A stretch of DNA of 64,000 nucleotides from an uncultured Eubacteriales bacterium (GTDB taxonomy: Bacteria; Bacillota; Clostridia; Peptostreptococcales; Anaerovoracaceae). The stretch lies in NCBI GenBank assembly GCA_902763505.1, contig CACWSO010000004.1, forward strand, positions 102,501-166,500, written 5' to 3'. Of this stretch, positions 25,194 through 34,349 are shown piece by piece. Below the pieces are notes generated by a model. The model was given only the letters and a program-made list of their open reading frames with translations. It made no database searches and was not told where the DNA came from. The stretch's first letter is position 1, and every line of letters starts with the position of its first letter. Both the position numbers and the translations under genes were made by a program.

Positions 25194-27005
25194 TCATTGT
25201 TCTCCCATGGAACGTGCATCCACCAACTTGACCCCTGGTAAAGATGCAAAGCAAGAATACTTTCCAGCCTTTCCGTTTGCTCTTCTCCTACTTGCAGACA
25301 CATACACTTGTTTTCTCGCACGAGTTGTTGCCACATAGAAGACAGAGAGTTCATCCAACAGTTTTTCCTTAAAATCCGAATATGAAACATCAGGGAATAC
25401 ACATTTTGCTGTAGATGTGTTGTCGAATCTATTTTCACAGTCTTTACAAATGAAGTATCCAGGCATCCCCCAGATTTCCAAATCAATAATAAACACATAA
25501 TCCCATTCTAATCCTTTTGCACCGTGAACCGTTGATAGGATCACCGGAGAATCGACATATTCCATAGCCTGCTTTAATTGTCGATTTTCAAATATGTCCA
25601 ACAGGTAATCATATTTCTCTTCGGCCTGAAGATCCCCATAATCTAAAGTGACCTTTTCTACTAAAGCATCGAGCAACTTATTGAGTGATTCAGCTGTTCG
25701 TTCATCTTTAGCAACATAAGTTTCTTCAGCCTTTTTAGAAAACCTTTTAAGCGATCTTGAGTTAACATATCTTGACTTCCCTAAGCTCTTAATCAAGACG
25801 CTTTGACAATGCTCATGAAACTTTACATATTCTGTATCCTCATCTGTAAACATCCCATAGAAATATTCCAAAGATGCTTTCTGCAATGATTGTTCTAAGA
25901 CTGATACGCTTTCATTTCTTGCCCTTATTAGAAGTGCCACTTTCGAACCGGGATCTTGAGCCAAAATATTCTTAACCTTTAATGTGACTTGCTCAGATTC
26001 ATCTTCCTGAGACTGCCCCCAATACGCCGGTACATTGGCATATTCATAATCTGTTACATGGAATCCCAGTTGAGCATTCATTCGAATATTGGCATCTAAC
26101 AGCAACATTTGCATGTTGTCCCTGAAGCGATAGTTTTTTGATAATGCCACTTTTTTCATTGAATACTGTTTTGCTGCGTCATCCATTAAGGAAGGAAGCG
26201 CTCCAATAAAACCATAAATTCTCTGTAACGGATCCCCCAGAAATAATAGTTTTGTATTATCGTTGATGATTTGTTCTATTAAATTCCATGCGATGCAATT
26301 TGTGTCTTGAAACTCATCAATTATTATTAACGGGTAATAATTACTGTAGAAATTTCTAATCTTATCATGCTTCTTAAGCAGCTCGAGGGTCATAAGGATA
26401 ACGGCATTATGCGTAATATAGTCATGTGGCATCAGTTTTCTGATAATGAGTGAATTATAATTGGATACGTCTTCCTCGGAAGGCATCTGACTCTTTTTTA
26501 TACTTTCGTTGATTGAGTTCATTAAAAGAAGCTCATCCTTAGTAACTAAACCAGATACTTCTGGTCTTTTTATGATGTCTTCTTCACCTACTGCAAAAAA
26601 CAAGTTGATATCTTTACGCAAAAGATTCGATAATAGGTATCCGTATTTACCCAATACTCCTTTGCAGAAACCGTGATAATTAGTGACTGTCATTTTATCC
26701 GACAGTGACATGGGATTGTTCTCCCGGTTTAATAATCCGGGCAACTTAGAAGCAATATCCCTCTTGATTTTTAAGGCAGCATTAACACTAAAGGTTAAAG
26801 CAAGAATTTTTTTGGGATTTGGAATATTTCCTGAAGCATATAAATAAGCAATTCTGCTCACCATGGTGGTTGTCTTTCCAAATCCTGCAGGAGCTTCTAC
26901 AATAACACGATCATCTTTAGAGAAAATCACTTCAAGTTGACGTACATCGCCTTCATGTAATGTCGTAATTATTTCTTTTATCTTTTCAAGATAATCATCC
27001 TGCAT
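25194..27005 (-). CDS. gajB: GajB-like UvrD/Rep helicase (Gabija)
   Basis: A 603-residue superfamily 1A helicase-like ATPase: Walker A EAPAGFGKTTT (residues 37-47), motif II IIIDEFQDTN, motif III LFLGDPLQRIYGF, motif V STVHGAKGLEWDYVF and motif VI YVATTRARKQVYV. It overlaps the upstream OLD-type nuclease gene by 11 bp, the arrangement of the Gabija antiphage system (GajA nuclease then GajB helicase). In Gabija, GajB supports nuclease activity when phage replication lowers nucleotide levels. It is about 100 residues longer than the best-known GajB, with the extra length towards the C-terminus. Confidence 0.88.
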   Translation of the reverse strand: MQDDYLEKIKEIITTLHEGDVRQLEVIFSKDDRVIVEAPAGFGKTTTMVSRIAYLYASGNIPNPKKILALTFSVNAALKIKRDIASKLPGLLNRENNPMSLSDKMTVTNYHGFCKGVLGKYGYLLSNLLRKDINLFFAVGEEDIIKRPEVSGLVTKDELLLMNSINESIKKSQMPSEEDVSNYNSLIIRKLMPHDYITHNAVILMTLELLKKHDKIRNFYSNYYPLIIIDEFQDTNCIAWNLIEQIINDNTKLLFLGDPLQRIYGFIGALPSLMDDAAKQYSMKKVALSKNYRFRDNMQMLLLDANIRMNAQLGFHVTDYEYANVPAYWGQSQEDESEQVTLKVKNILAQDPGSKVALLIRARNESVSVLEQSLQKASLEYFYGMFTDEDTEYVKFHEHCQSVLIKSLGKSRYVNSRSLKRFSKKAEETYVAKDERTAESLNKLLDALVEKVTLDYGDLQAEEKYDYLLDIFENRQLKQAMEYVDSPVILSTVHGAKGLEWDYVFIIDLEIWGMPGYFICKDCENRFDNTSTAKCVFPDVSYSDFKEKLLDELSVFYVATTRARKQVYVSASRRRANGKAGKYSCFASLPGVKLVDARSMGEQ

Positions 27006-28728
27006 CTTTCGCCACCTCCTGAGCCTTTAATAAAGCGTCCTTATAACACTCCGGAATGAGCTCGGCAGAAAGTTTTTCACCGACAATACGACCCAAAAGA
27101 ATTCCCTTCTTTGCTGTAAACCATGCGGAGAACATATCGCAGAATTCGTTTTCATCACCATCAGAAACATCCCCTAAAGATTTTGGAACATATCCATCAA
27201 GAGAAAGACCTCGTTTTTTGAAGTACCCGCGAACATAGTTTTCATCCAAGATTTCAGTTAATGCATTATCGTATAGCTCAACAGCTATATCTCTTGCTAA
27301 CTGTTGATTCCCTGTTGAAAACAGTTTCTTGACAATTTCTACTTCAAAAAACAACTCTGAAGTGAAGAAATCCCTATCCGTTTGCTCTTTCCCTTGTTTT
27401 ACATCTCCATCATATATGGCAACACTCGGAATCATAAAAGCAGCAAGCAGTTGTCTTAGTTGCTTTATAGTATTTTGCCCTTGTGCATTTATTATACAAA
27501 TGCCAAGATCATCAATTGGAATTGAAAGCTTTTCAGTAAATTGTTGAATGCATCCATACTCCGTCGCTCCTTCAACAAGTACCGCACAATGTGAGTAGAA
27601 TGCCTCTTTCAACTCAGGGAAGTGCATAATCAAATGCTTTTCTTTTGCATCTGTAATGTTTAAATCTTTTGATGCTCCACTAATTACATTGATTATTCCG
27701 TTCTCCCTGTAGAATCTGATTAAATTCCTATAGTCTCCAACAAGTGCATCTGTAGAATGAGTTACAATAATGATCTGTCCAAGAACACCATCTATATCAA
27801 AGCATTCTTTTAGCAGTTCTTGAAAGTCCTCATCCTTATTACTCAGTATGCGCTTATAATATCCGAGTAAGGAACGCTGAAGATACGGATGAAGATGCAC
27901 TTCTGGCTCGTCTATAGCCAGAATGATCGGGAGAATTCTTTTTCCTTTATCATCTATATAAAGACGTTCCTCGAAAGGAACACTTTTGCTTTTATATAGT
28001 TCCATAATGTAGCAGAGAATGCTGATAGATGCCATTGCAATATATTGCACACCTGATCCGGTTGTATCTAATCTTCTTTCCCCATCGGAAAGATAGAATA
28101 AGCTAGTTACTATATCGGACGCGTCTGAGGCAACGGATGCACCAATCTTGTATTCTCTGAAACCTTGAATACGTGAAAAATTCTCGTTAATATATTGCGC
28201 AAGTTCCTCCATGCGATCATCATTCACAAACGAGATAGTGCCATTTTGGTTTACAAAACTTTCCACAAGTCCATTCATTAGCATTCCCATGCCTTTCTTG
28301 GCATCTAATTTCAGTTCTTTGCTTGGGGAAGCTGTTGATTCATACTTGAAGTAATTGAGTTTCCTTATTTGCTTCATCGGAATATTGTCTTCTGTATCTA
28401 AGCAAATAGCTATAGGATAAGCATCTGTAATCTTTTGCTTATAGCAAATATTGACTATCTCCGGATTATCGCTATTAAAATTATCTCCAAAAAAGCCCCA
28501 CTCATGTTGGTCGAGCACGACTGTAAGAGTTACTTCTATTGGTAATTGTGGGTTATAATAGTCCTCATCATAAAATGGCTTTCCTGTGCATATGGTATTT
28601 AATAAATCCAAGAAATTACTTTTTCCAAGATTGTTTTCGCCAATGATATAGCTACACAAGGGGTTTAATTCCACGATTATTCCATCAACATTTCTATAAT
28701 TACTTATTTTGACTCGTATAATCCTCAT
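26995..28728 (-). CDS. gajA: GajA-like OLD-family ATPase-TOPRIM endonuclease (Gabija)
   Basis: A 577-residue protein, the usual GajA length. The N-terminal SMC/RecF-like ATPase has Walker A IIGENNLGKSN (28-38), the ABC signature LSDGERRLD near 217, Walker B ILAIDEPEVHLHP near 270 and IIIVTHSTD near 320. The C-terminal TOPRIM has the metal-binding Glu in AVLVEGATEYG near 385 and the acidic pair in AIYDGDVKQG near 445. GajA is a site-specific DNA nicking enzyme held off by nucleotides in resting cells. It lies 110 bp after mcrC, and may have its own weak promoter there. Confidence 0.9.
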   Translation of the reverse strand: MRIIRVKISNYRNVDGIIVELNPLCSYIIGENNLGKSNFLDLLNTICTGKPFYDEDYYNPQLPIEVTLTVVLDQHEWGFFGDNFNSDNPEIVNICYKQKITDAYPIAICLDTEDNIPMKQIRKLNYFKYESTASPSKELKLDAKKGMGMLMNGLVESFVNQNGTISFVNDDRMEELAQYINENFSRIQGFREYKIGASVASDASDIVTSLFYLSDGERRLDTTGSGVQYIAMASISILCYIMELYKSKSVPFEERLYIDDKGKRILPIILAIDEPEVHLHPYLQRSLLGYYKRILSNKDEDFQELLKECFDIDGVLGQIIIVTHSTDALVGDYRNLIRFYRENGIINVISGASKDLNITDAKEKHLIMHFPELKEAFYSHCAVLVEGATEYGCIQQFTEKLSIPIDDLGICIINAQGQNTIKQLRQLLAAFMIPSVAIYDGDVKQGKEQTDRDFFTSELFFEVEIVKKLFSTGNQQLARDIAVELYDNALTEILDENYVRGYFKKRGLSLDGYVPKSLGDVSDGDENEFCDMFSAWFTAKKGILLGRIVGEKLSAELIPECYKDALLKAQEVAKDAG

Positions 28729-28838
28729 AAAGGCTCCCCACTCAACTCCTGCCGCTTTATAAAAAATACGTCTTTACTTGTTACTAAAACTTCTCATTAA
28801 TTTTCGTTACGATAACGACCCTTATCGGAATAGTTGTC

Positions 28839-29870
28839 TTATAGCAGATATTCTTCCACTATTTGATCTAGTTCGCCACGAATGTGAGTAAAATCTGTAT
28901 TTAGATCCAACGTACGAACGCAAATACGATTCCCACTCATCTGATATTCATCGTTTGGGACAATCTCTTCATCAGTTTTCGCATATAAAAGCATTCCTGA
29001 CACTTCATGCAGGTGTTCTTCATATTGCGCTTCTTTGTTCTTAACATAAGTGAATATCTGATAAAGGTTTCCTGAATGATAGGAACGTTTATCATACCGC
29101 ATTTGCATAGTGTGTGAATAGTATTTAGCGTCTATTATAAGGGTCTTTTCTGCATGCTCCAGCATTATATCCGACTGCATTACAGGAAGCCATTCTTTGT
29201 ACCCATCGTCCAGTTGCCATGGAATCTGGGATGCCGTTGCGGATAACTCTTTCCACTCTCTTTTGTAGTACTCTAAGATGAACTTCTCATACAGATGGCT
29301 CATCCTCTGTTCATCAATGAAGTCCATCACCTTTATAGCGCCATCTGTTTGAGTCTGTACCATACCTTTTGCAACAAAACAACAGACAGAAATCAGCATC
29401 TGGTAGACCTGATTGTTGCGATTGTAGGTCTTGTTCCAATTGATCTTGTTGACATCAAGAGTATCAACACTATCGAAGTAAACAAGCAGTCCTCTGATTT
29501 CTTTCTTTTGCTTTGGTAATATATCCGCTCTCAGCAGCAGCTGAAAAGTTGTTTTGATAATCTGATTCAGTTCCGTATTGGTGGAAAACACATCATAAGA
29601 ACAAACCATCTGTCTTCTTATGACGGATTGTGTTTTGATCGAGTCAGACACATCTATTTTCCCCTTGATAGAGGATAGATTTTCTGTTTTGGAAATATAG
29701 TCTCGCCCAATGCCCCGTTTGATCAGTGTACTAATTCCTTTGATTAGTATCTCAGCAAAAAGTTTCTGCACATTATCAAACGACTCAACATCAGATTCAC
29801 GGATGCCCTGATTCCTCAGTGTCTGAAAAGCATATGAAAGCATGTAATATATATTCTTTACCGGAATCAC
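28839..29870 (-). CDS. mcrC: McrC-like nuclease subunit (type IV restriction)
   Basis: A 343-residue McrC homologue. The PD-(D/E)xK nuclease site is visible as MQSDIMLEHAEKTLIIDAKYY near residue 240 (Asp then D-A-K), which is the family's catalytic motif. It should join the McrB GTPase encoded directly upstream (4-bp ATGA overlap) and cut DNA between recognised modified sites. It is AT-rich compared with the transfer genes, consistent with separate acquisition. Confidence 0.88.
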   Translation of the reverse strand: MIPVKNIYYMLSYAFQTLRNQGIRESDVESFDNVQKLFAEILIKGISTLIKRGIGRDYISKTENLSSIKGKIDVSDSIKTQSVIRRQMVCSYDVFSTNTELNQIIKTTFQLLLRADILPKQKKEIRGLLVYFDSVDTLDVNKINWNKTYNRNNQVYQMLISVCCFVAKGMVQTQTDGAIKVMDFIDEQRMSHLYEKFILEYYKREWKELSATASQIPWQLDDGYKEWLPVMQSDIMLEHAEKTLIIDAKYYSHTMQMRYDKRSYHSGNLYQIFTYVKNKEAQYEEHLHEVSGMLLYAKTDEEIVPNDEYQMSGNRICVRTLDLNTDFTHIRGELDQIVEEYLL

Positions 29871-31942
29871 TTGATAGAACTCCTCAATTTCTCTGCCCAG
29901 TCTCTCACCGTGGCCTGATCGTCAAACCAGTATTCATTCAACAACGGCAGCAGTTCATATTCAACAATATTCTTTAATGCCGAATCACTGACTTCTTTCA
30001 GGTTACAGAAGTAGCTGTGTCCTATGCAGAAGCCTTCCCCCAATGATGCATCATCGCGTATTGCTTCGTTCAGCTTTTTCACGCATTCAATCAGGCTGTT
30101 AAACTTTGTGCTGTCAAGACTCATTCGATAGTCAATAAACTTCTGCTGATCAAATGCTGGTTTCAGATCATAAAACGCGAATCTTCTTCTGAGGGCATAA
30201 TCCAGCATTGCCAGGCTCCTGTCAGCAGTGTTCATCATACCGATGATATAGACATTTTTAGGCACATAGAATTTCTCATCGGAGTACAGCAACTGAAGAG
30301 AGTTTTCCCTTTTGTCCTTTTCAATCAGCATAAAGAGCTCGCCAAATATCTTGCTGAGGTTTCCCCTGTTGATTTCATCTATTATGAAGAAATATTCGTT
30401 TTCTTTATCCTCTGCGGCCCTTTTGCAGAACTTATAAAAGGATCCTTTCTTTATCTCAAATCCGTTTCCTTCAGAAGCTGGTCTGAAGCCTTCGATGAAG
30501 TCTTCGTATGAGTAGCTCTGATGAAACTGAACCATCATAACGCGATCCTTGTCCTTTTCTCCCATAATAGAGTATGCGAGACGGTTAGCTGCATAGGTCT
30601 TGCCTACTCCAGGTGCTCCTTGAAGAATGACATTTTTCTTTGTATAAATCAGGTTAACCAGTGTATCATATGCTGATTCGTCAAGAAAAACTTCGTCAAG
30701 AAATTTCTCTTTACTGTATTTCTGCCATATTTCTTCCTTAACAGGTTCCACTTCCAGAGCTCCTTCAAACAAAGCCTCCAGCTTTTCTATCCTGTCTGTA
30801 TCAAATGAAATGTCGGTAAGAGTTTTCATTGCCGCCTGTCCAGGATAATCCCATTCGCCAATATAGTTCCACTCAACCTCTCGAAAGTTCTGGTAATCGT
30901 CTTCTATCTCGTCATCATAGTAGTACCCTGATGTAACAACACCGCGGCCCACGATCTTATACATACCTCTCTTTGCATAGATGACGTCACCCTCTTTGAT
31001 TTCATTTGCAAACTGCCATGTGGCCAGTGAGTCCATTTTGTAAGACTTATCTTCACCATAGACTTCTTTCATTTTCGCACGGATAGCATTCTGATTCTCA
31101 AACTCGGACAGATCTCCGAGTTCTCCCCATCCGATCCCCATAATTCCCTCAGATGAATACTCTGGCCACTTAAAAGCGTTATGACCTGGCGAATATAACC
31201 AATAATGCTTTTCTAAAACATCTTCATTACCTAATCCTGGTTCTTTGTCATAATTTCCATGATGCTTTTTTTGCTCTCCATCTATATACTGCCATGCCAT
31301 TTTGCCCAATGCTTTACCATCATATTCGCTGAGTTCAGGAAAATCACGTCTGATATTACTGTTGAATAATGCATTCAGCTGATGACATCTCATCCCCTCT
31401 TCACTGTCGTATTGGAAATGGCTCATGAGTTCTTTTAAGACAGCATTTGATCCAATGGTAATGTATTTCTCCGGATAGAAAATACTCAGAAGTTTAGTCA
31501 GTACCATAGCCATCCCCTGTAGTCGTGGATAATCTTCTAACACAAGAGGGGTCGTCTGCTTTCCTGATTCGACCAGAAAAATATAAAGGTCTTTTATAAA
31601 TTCTGGCCAGAACTCATCTATGTTAATTGCTTCATTCCCATGCTTATATGATTCTTCTTTCTTACTATAATAAACGCCATACTTCTTGGCAGTTGCTCCT
31701 CCTATGCTGAAGCCCGTTTTCTTATACTTTCCAAATTCAATTTTATAACAAAAGCTGTCTTTGGACTGCTCAGTTCCCAAACAGTACTCCTCATACGTGA
31801 GTTTTTGTATTCTGTCCAAAGGATACTCCGCTATGAAGGATAGACGTTCTTCTTCCTCTTTTTTCAAAGTCTCAAGTTCAGAATCTATTTTCTGATTAAA
31901 GTATTCTTTGAATTGTTCAAGATGCGTTTTTTGTGATTCCAT
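29867..31942 (-). CDS. mcrB: McrB-like GTPase with EVE-like reader domain
   Basis: A 691-residue protein. Residues 1-230 are helical and of unknown fold; about 245-385 (WLYSPGHNAFKWPEYSSEGIMG, KEGDVIYAKRG, IVGRGVVTSGYYYDD) resemble an EVE/PUA-like domain that in other systems binds modified bases. The AAA+ GTPase follows, with Walker A LQGAPGVGKT near 440, FHQSYSYEDFIEGFRP, the McrB signature IDEINRGNLSKIFGEL near 530 and NTADRSLAMLDYALRRRF. It translocates DNA with McrC. It is 35 bp downstream of the WYL regulator. Confidence 0.88.
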   Translation of the reverse strand: MESQKTHLEQFKEYFNQKIDSELETLKKEEEERLSFIAEYPLDRIQKLTYEEYCLGTEQSKDSFCYKIEFGKYKKTGFSIGGATAKKYGVYYSKKEESYKHGNEAINIDEFWPEFIKDLYIFLVESGKQTTPLVLEDYPRLQGMAMVLTKLLSIFYPEKYITIGSNAVLKELMSHFQYDSEEGMRCHQLNALFNSNIRRDFPELSEYDGKALGKMAWQYIDGEQKKHHGNYDKEPGLGNEDVLEKHYWLYSPGHNAFKWPEYSSEGIMGIGWGELGDLSEFENQNAIRAKMKEVYGEDKSYKMDSLATWQFANEIKEGDVIYAKRGMYKIVGRGVVTSGYYYDDEIEDDYQNFREVEWNYIGEWDYPGQAAMKTLTDISFDTDRIEKLEALFEGALEVEPVKEEIWQKYSKEKFLDEVFLDESAYDTLVNLIYTKKNVILQGAPGVGKTYAANRLAYSIMGEKDKDRVMMVQFHQSYSYEDFIEGFRPASEGNGFEIKKGSFYKFCKRAAEDKENEYFFIIDEINRGNLSKIFGELFMLIEKDKRENSLQLLYSDEKFYVPKNVYIIGMMNTADRSLAMLDYALRRRFAFYDLKPAFDQQKFIDYRMSLDSTKFNSLIECVKKLNEAIRDDASLGEGFCIGHSYFCNLKEVSDSALKNIVEYELLPLLNEYWFDDQATVRDWAEKLRSSIK

Positions 31943-31977
31943 CGTTATATCTCCTTGACTATTGGGCTTTCTACTTA

Positions 31978-32976
31978 CTACCTCTGTCGTTTTATCAATG
32001 ATTCTGCCATCTCAGTGATCTTTTGCACTGCAATATCTGGCCCTTTTATCATCATATCTCCATTAAACTGGAATACCCAGGCGTAAAAAGTTGGACTCAA
32101 TGATACTTCAACAGTAACTGCGAAATAATCATCGGATACCTGTTCTGTTTCCAGTTTGCTTCCAAAGCGGTCAACGATATATTTTGCAAGCTCATTCTTG
32201 ACGTTCAGTTTAACTGGCACCCGATCATATCCTTCAAACATATCAAAGATTGGCTTAGAGTAGTCATCTAGATTAAAGTCATCCGGCCGTTTTGCGGCCT
32301 TTTCATCAAGAATCTCAGGATGATACAGTCGATCTACACGGAACACAGACACATTCCTGTGCTTATCAGACCAACCAACTACATAGTAGTAATCTTCATT
32401 CCACAATAGTGCATAAGGACTTAATTCATATAATTCCCCATTACCGCGCAGAATCTCTTTCAAATCTGAATCGAATTCAGTGTACTGAAATTCAATCTTC
32501 TTCCTTCGATTTATCGCCTCATTAATTGTGTTGACAGAATAATATATTGTTTCATTTTCTGATTTAACACGGTTTGTCGCTTGAATATGTCTTCGTAAAT
32601 CCTTCCTTTGGTTCTCGCTGGCTAGCTGAGCAAGTTTTTTACCAAGGGCGTTGCTCTTTTTCTTTGTGATGAAACGGGATGAAGCCACTGCATCAATCAA
32701 AAGCTTCAACTCAGGCATTTCAAACTGTCGCTCACCCCAGTAAAACAAGTTTGGCCGACTAACTATTTTTACAATATCTAGCCCCAGATCCTGCAGGAGT
32801 TTGATGTCCCCACGTAAGGTTTTTTCGTTTGCCGGAACATCATTCTCTTTCAGGTAGTCCAGAATTTCCAATCCTGTCATTGGATGTTCTTGATCAGTTT
32901 TCTCATAAAACATTTGTGCTAGAATCAACATTCTAGACTTAATCATGTTTTTCTCTTTCGCCTCTCCTGCTGGCAT
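31978..32976 (-). CDS. WYL-domain transcriptional regulator
   Basis: A 332-residue regulator. It has an N-terminal winged helix (HPMTGLEILDYLKENDVPANEKTLRGDIKLLQDLG) and a central WYL domain (AINRRKKIEFQYTEF ... YELSPYALLWNEDYYYVVGWSDKH ... FRVDRLYHPEIL) with a C-terminal WCX extension. WYL proteins sense ligands such as single-stranded DNA and often control defence genes (for example BrxR). The start at ATG 32976 after GAGGAGGG is preferred over an in-frame upstream ATG at 33006. It leads the mcrB-mcrC-gajA-gajB run and its promoter carries a palindrome, so autorepression is likely. Confidence 0.9.
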   Translation of the reverse strand: MPAGEAKEKNMIKSRMLILAQMFYEKTDQEHPMTGLEILDYLKENDVPANEKTLRGDIKLLQDLGLDIVKIVSRPNLFYWGERQFEMPELKLLIDAVASSRFITKKKSNALGKKLAQLASENQRKDLRRHIQATNRVKSENETIYYSVNTINEAINRRKKIEFQYTEFDSDLKEILRGNGELYELSPYALLWNEDYYYVVGWSDKHRNVSVFRVDRLYHPEILDEKAAKRPDDFNLDDYSKPIFDMFEGYDRVPVKLNVKNELAKYIVDRFGSKLETEQVSDDYFAVTVEVSLSPTFYAWVFQFNGDMMIKGPDIAVQKITEMAESLIKRQR

Positions 32977-33012
32977 TTCGCCCTCCTCGCAAAAAGTGTT
33001 TTGCAACTATTC

Positions 33013-33041
33013 TTTAAACTGGTGTACTTAAGCCAGTACAA
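33013..33041 (-). promoter_or_regulatory. Promoter of the WYL/McrBC/Gabija operon with palindromic operator
   Basis: TTGTAC, 17-bp spacer, TTTAAA on the minus strand. The spacer is covered by the inverted repeat ACTGG-N10-CCAGT (33018-33037), and TGTACT/AGTACA is nested inside. The WYL protein encoded just downstream is the obvious candidate to bind it. Confidence 0.6.
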
Positions 33042-33095
33042 TTTTTATTCTTACTAAGCGTCAATTCCCAGTCAGAATTATCGCTGACTATCAAC

Positions 33096-34346
33096 TTATT
33101 GTTCGTCAACAAACTGTTGTCGGAATGACCTTAAAAAGTCATTCCAGGAAAGGCACTCAATCAAATCTATCAGCTTGATTTCTAAAGTTTTTGCTTCTCC
33201 AATTGATGATAGTAATGAATAATAACCAACTAAATGATCAGACCTTGTTACTCTTGGATAAAGAAGAATAACTTTACTAACATTATGAATGGCTGTTGAA
33301 TATGCATTCATTTGGTATATATCTGATTCCTTTGCAAACCGACCTGGAAGTTTCCACTTTGTATCAATAATCCATTGTTCTTGCTCCGACACCTTAAGTG
33401 TTAAATCTGGTCTTAATCTGATATATTTCTTTCCATCATTTTGTCTTTCGACCATGTAATTGCCCATTTTCTGATATGTGACTTTGTTACCAAAGACAAT
33501 AGATGCTACTCGATACACAAATAGTTCATAGAGCTGCTCCATATTAAATAGCATCGTATATACTTGTGTGCTTCCTGAACTCATGGTCGCATGAAGGTGT
33601 TCTAAGAACATTCGTCCAAAAGTATATGACTCCTTCGCACGAATATTCGTAGAATTAAAGACAATGCCATAACTCAATGCAATTCTCGGATCAACGTATG
33701 AGATTTCTTCAAATGAAGGGAGAAGTTCGTCCAACATTCTCTGGTTTTGGACATCCCGTGATACCTTCGCCATTTCAACAAGACAGGTTTTTAAAAATCG
33801 GTTTAACTCATTGTCTAATAAGTATTTTGAATATCTACAATAAAACCGAGTTGGCGCAAGGATATTTTTTCTTAATTGTTGTCTAAAAACAATTTGACCT
33901 TTGACCTTATTAATATTATTCGATATTTTCATGTATTCATGCTGCATACCTGAATCCACATAAGTCTGTAATTCATACAAAAAAGACTGTATTACAATTT
34001 CAGCCAGAGAATTCTTTTTAGTTGCAACAGAAGCCTTAAACTGCCTGATAGAATTGGTCTGATGTGCAACCAACAACATCCTAATCAAAACATCTCTCAG
34101 TTTTTCATTATCAACTTCGCCGTATATCTTGGGTAGTATTTCGATAGTATAATCAGGCAACTCAATTACTCCAACATACTGTTGGGCAATTAAGCACCTG
34201 TTTCCAACCACAAAAACAGGACTATTGTCAACAACAACACTTTGTAAGTATGCAGCATCCGATGATGATATTATGTTTCGCTCCAAATCTCTGCCAGGGC
34301 GAATATATAACTTATCATACTCCCGTATGGAGACTGTAGTATTCAT
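33096..34346 (-). CDS. McrC-like nuclease of the second system (LlaJI/BsuMI type)
   Basis: A 416-residue McrC/LlaJI-R2-like protein. The N-terminal region (VVVDNSPVFVVGNRCLIAQQYVGVIELPDYTIEILPKI) is the McrC scaffold; the nuclease site is RLRPDLTLKVSEQEQWIIDTKWK near residue 325 (Asp, then D-T-K). It is the last gene of the five-gene restriction operon and starts 3 bp after the AAA+ gene. Compared with the 343-residue McrC at 28839 it has only general similarity, so this is an independent system and not a recent duplication. Confidence 0.85.
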   Translation of the reverse strand: MNTTVSIREYDKLYIRPGRDLERNIISSSDAAYLQSVVVDNSPVFVVGNRCLIAQQYVGVIELPDYTIEILPKIYGEVDNEKLRDVLIRMLLVAHQTNSIRQFKASVATKKNSLAEIVIQSFLYELQTYVDSGMQHEYMKISNNINKVKGQIVFRQQLRKNILAPTRFYCRYSKYLLDNELNRFLKTCLVEMAKVSRDVQNQRMLDELLPSFEEISYVDPRIALSYGIVFNSTNIRAKESYTFGRMFLEHLHATMSSGSTQVYTMLFNMEQLYELFVYRVASIVFGNKVTYQKMGNYMVERQNDGKKYIRLRPDLTLKVSEQEQWIIDTKWKLPGRFAKESDIYQMNAYSTAIHNVSKVILLYPRVTRSDHLVGYYSLLSSIGEAKTLEIKLIDLIECLSWNDFLRSFRQQFVDEQ

Positions 34347-34349
34347 CGT

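Noticed and set aside
24716-28825. Shared word CGATAACGACCCTT near 24723 and 28812
   Set aside because: The first copy is inside the HD-domain coding region and the second in an intergenic stretch; no common structure or role, so it is probably chance.
28729-28838. Independent strong promoter for gajA
   Set aside because: AT-rich hexamers exist, but no pair with consensus-like -35 and -10 at 16-18 bp was convincing; left open.
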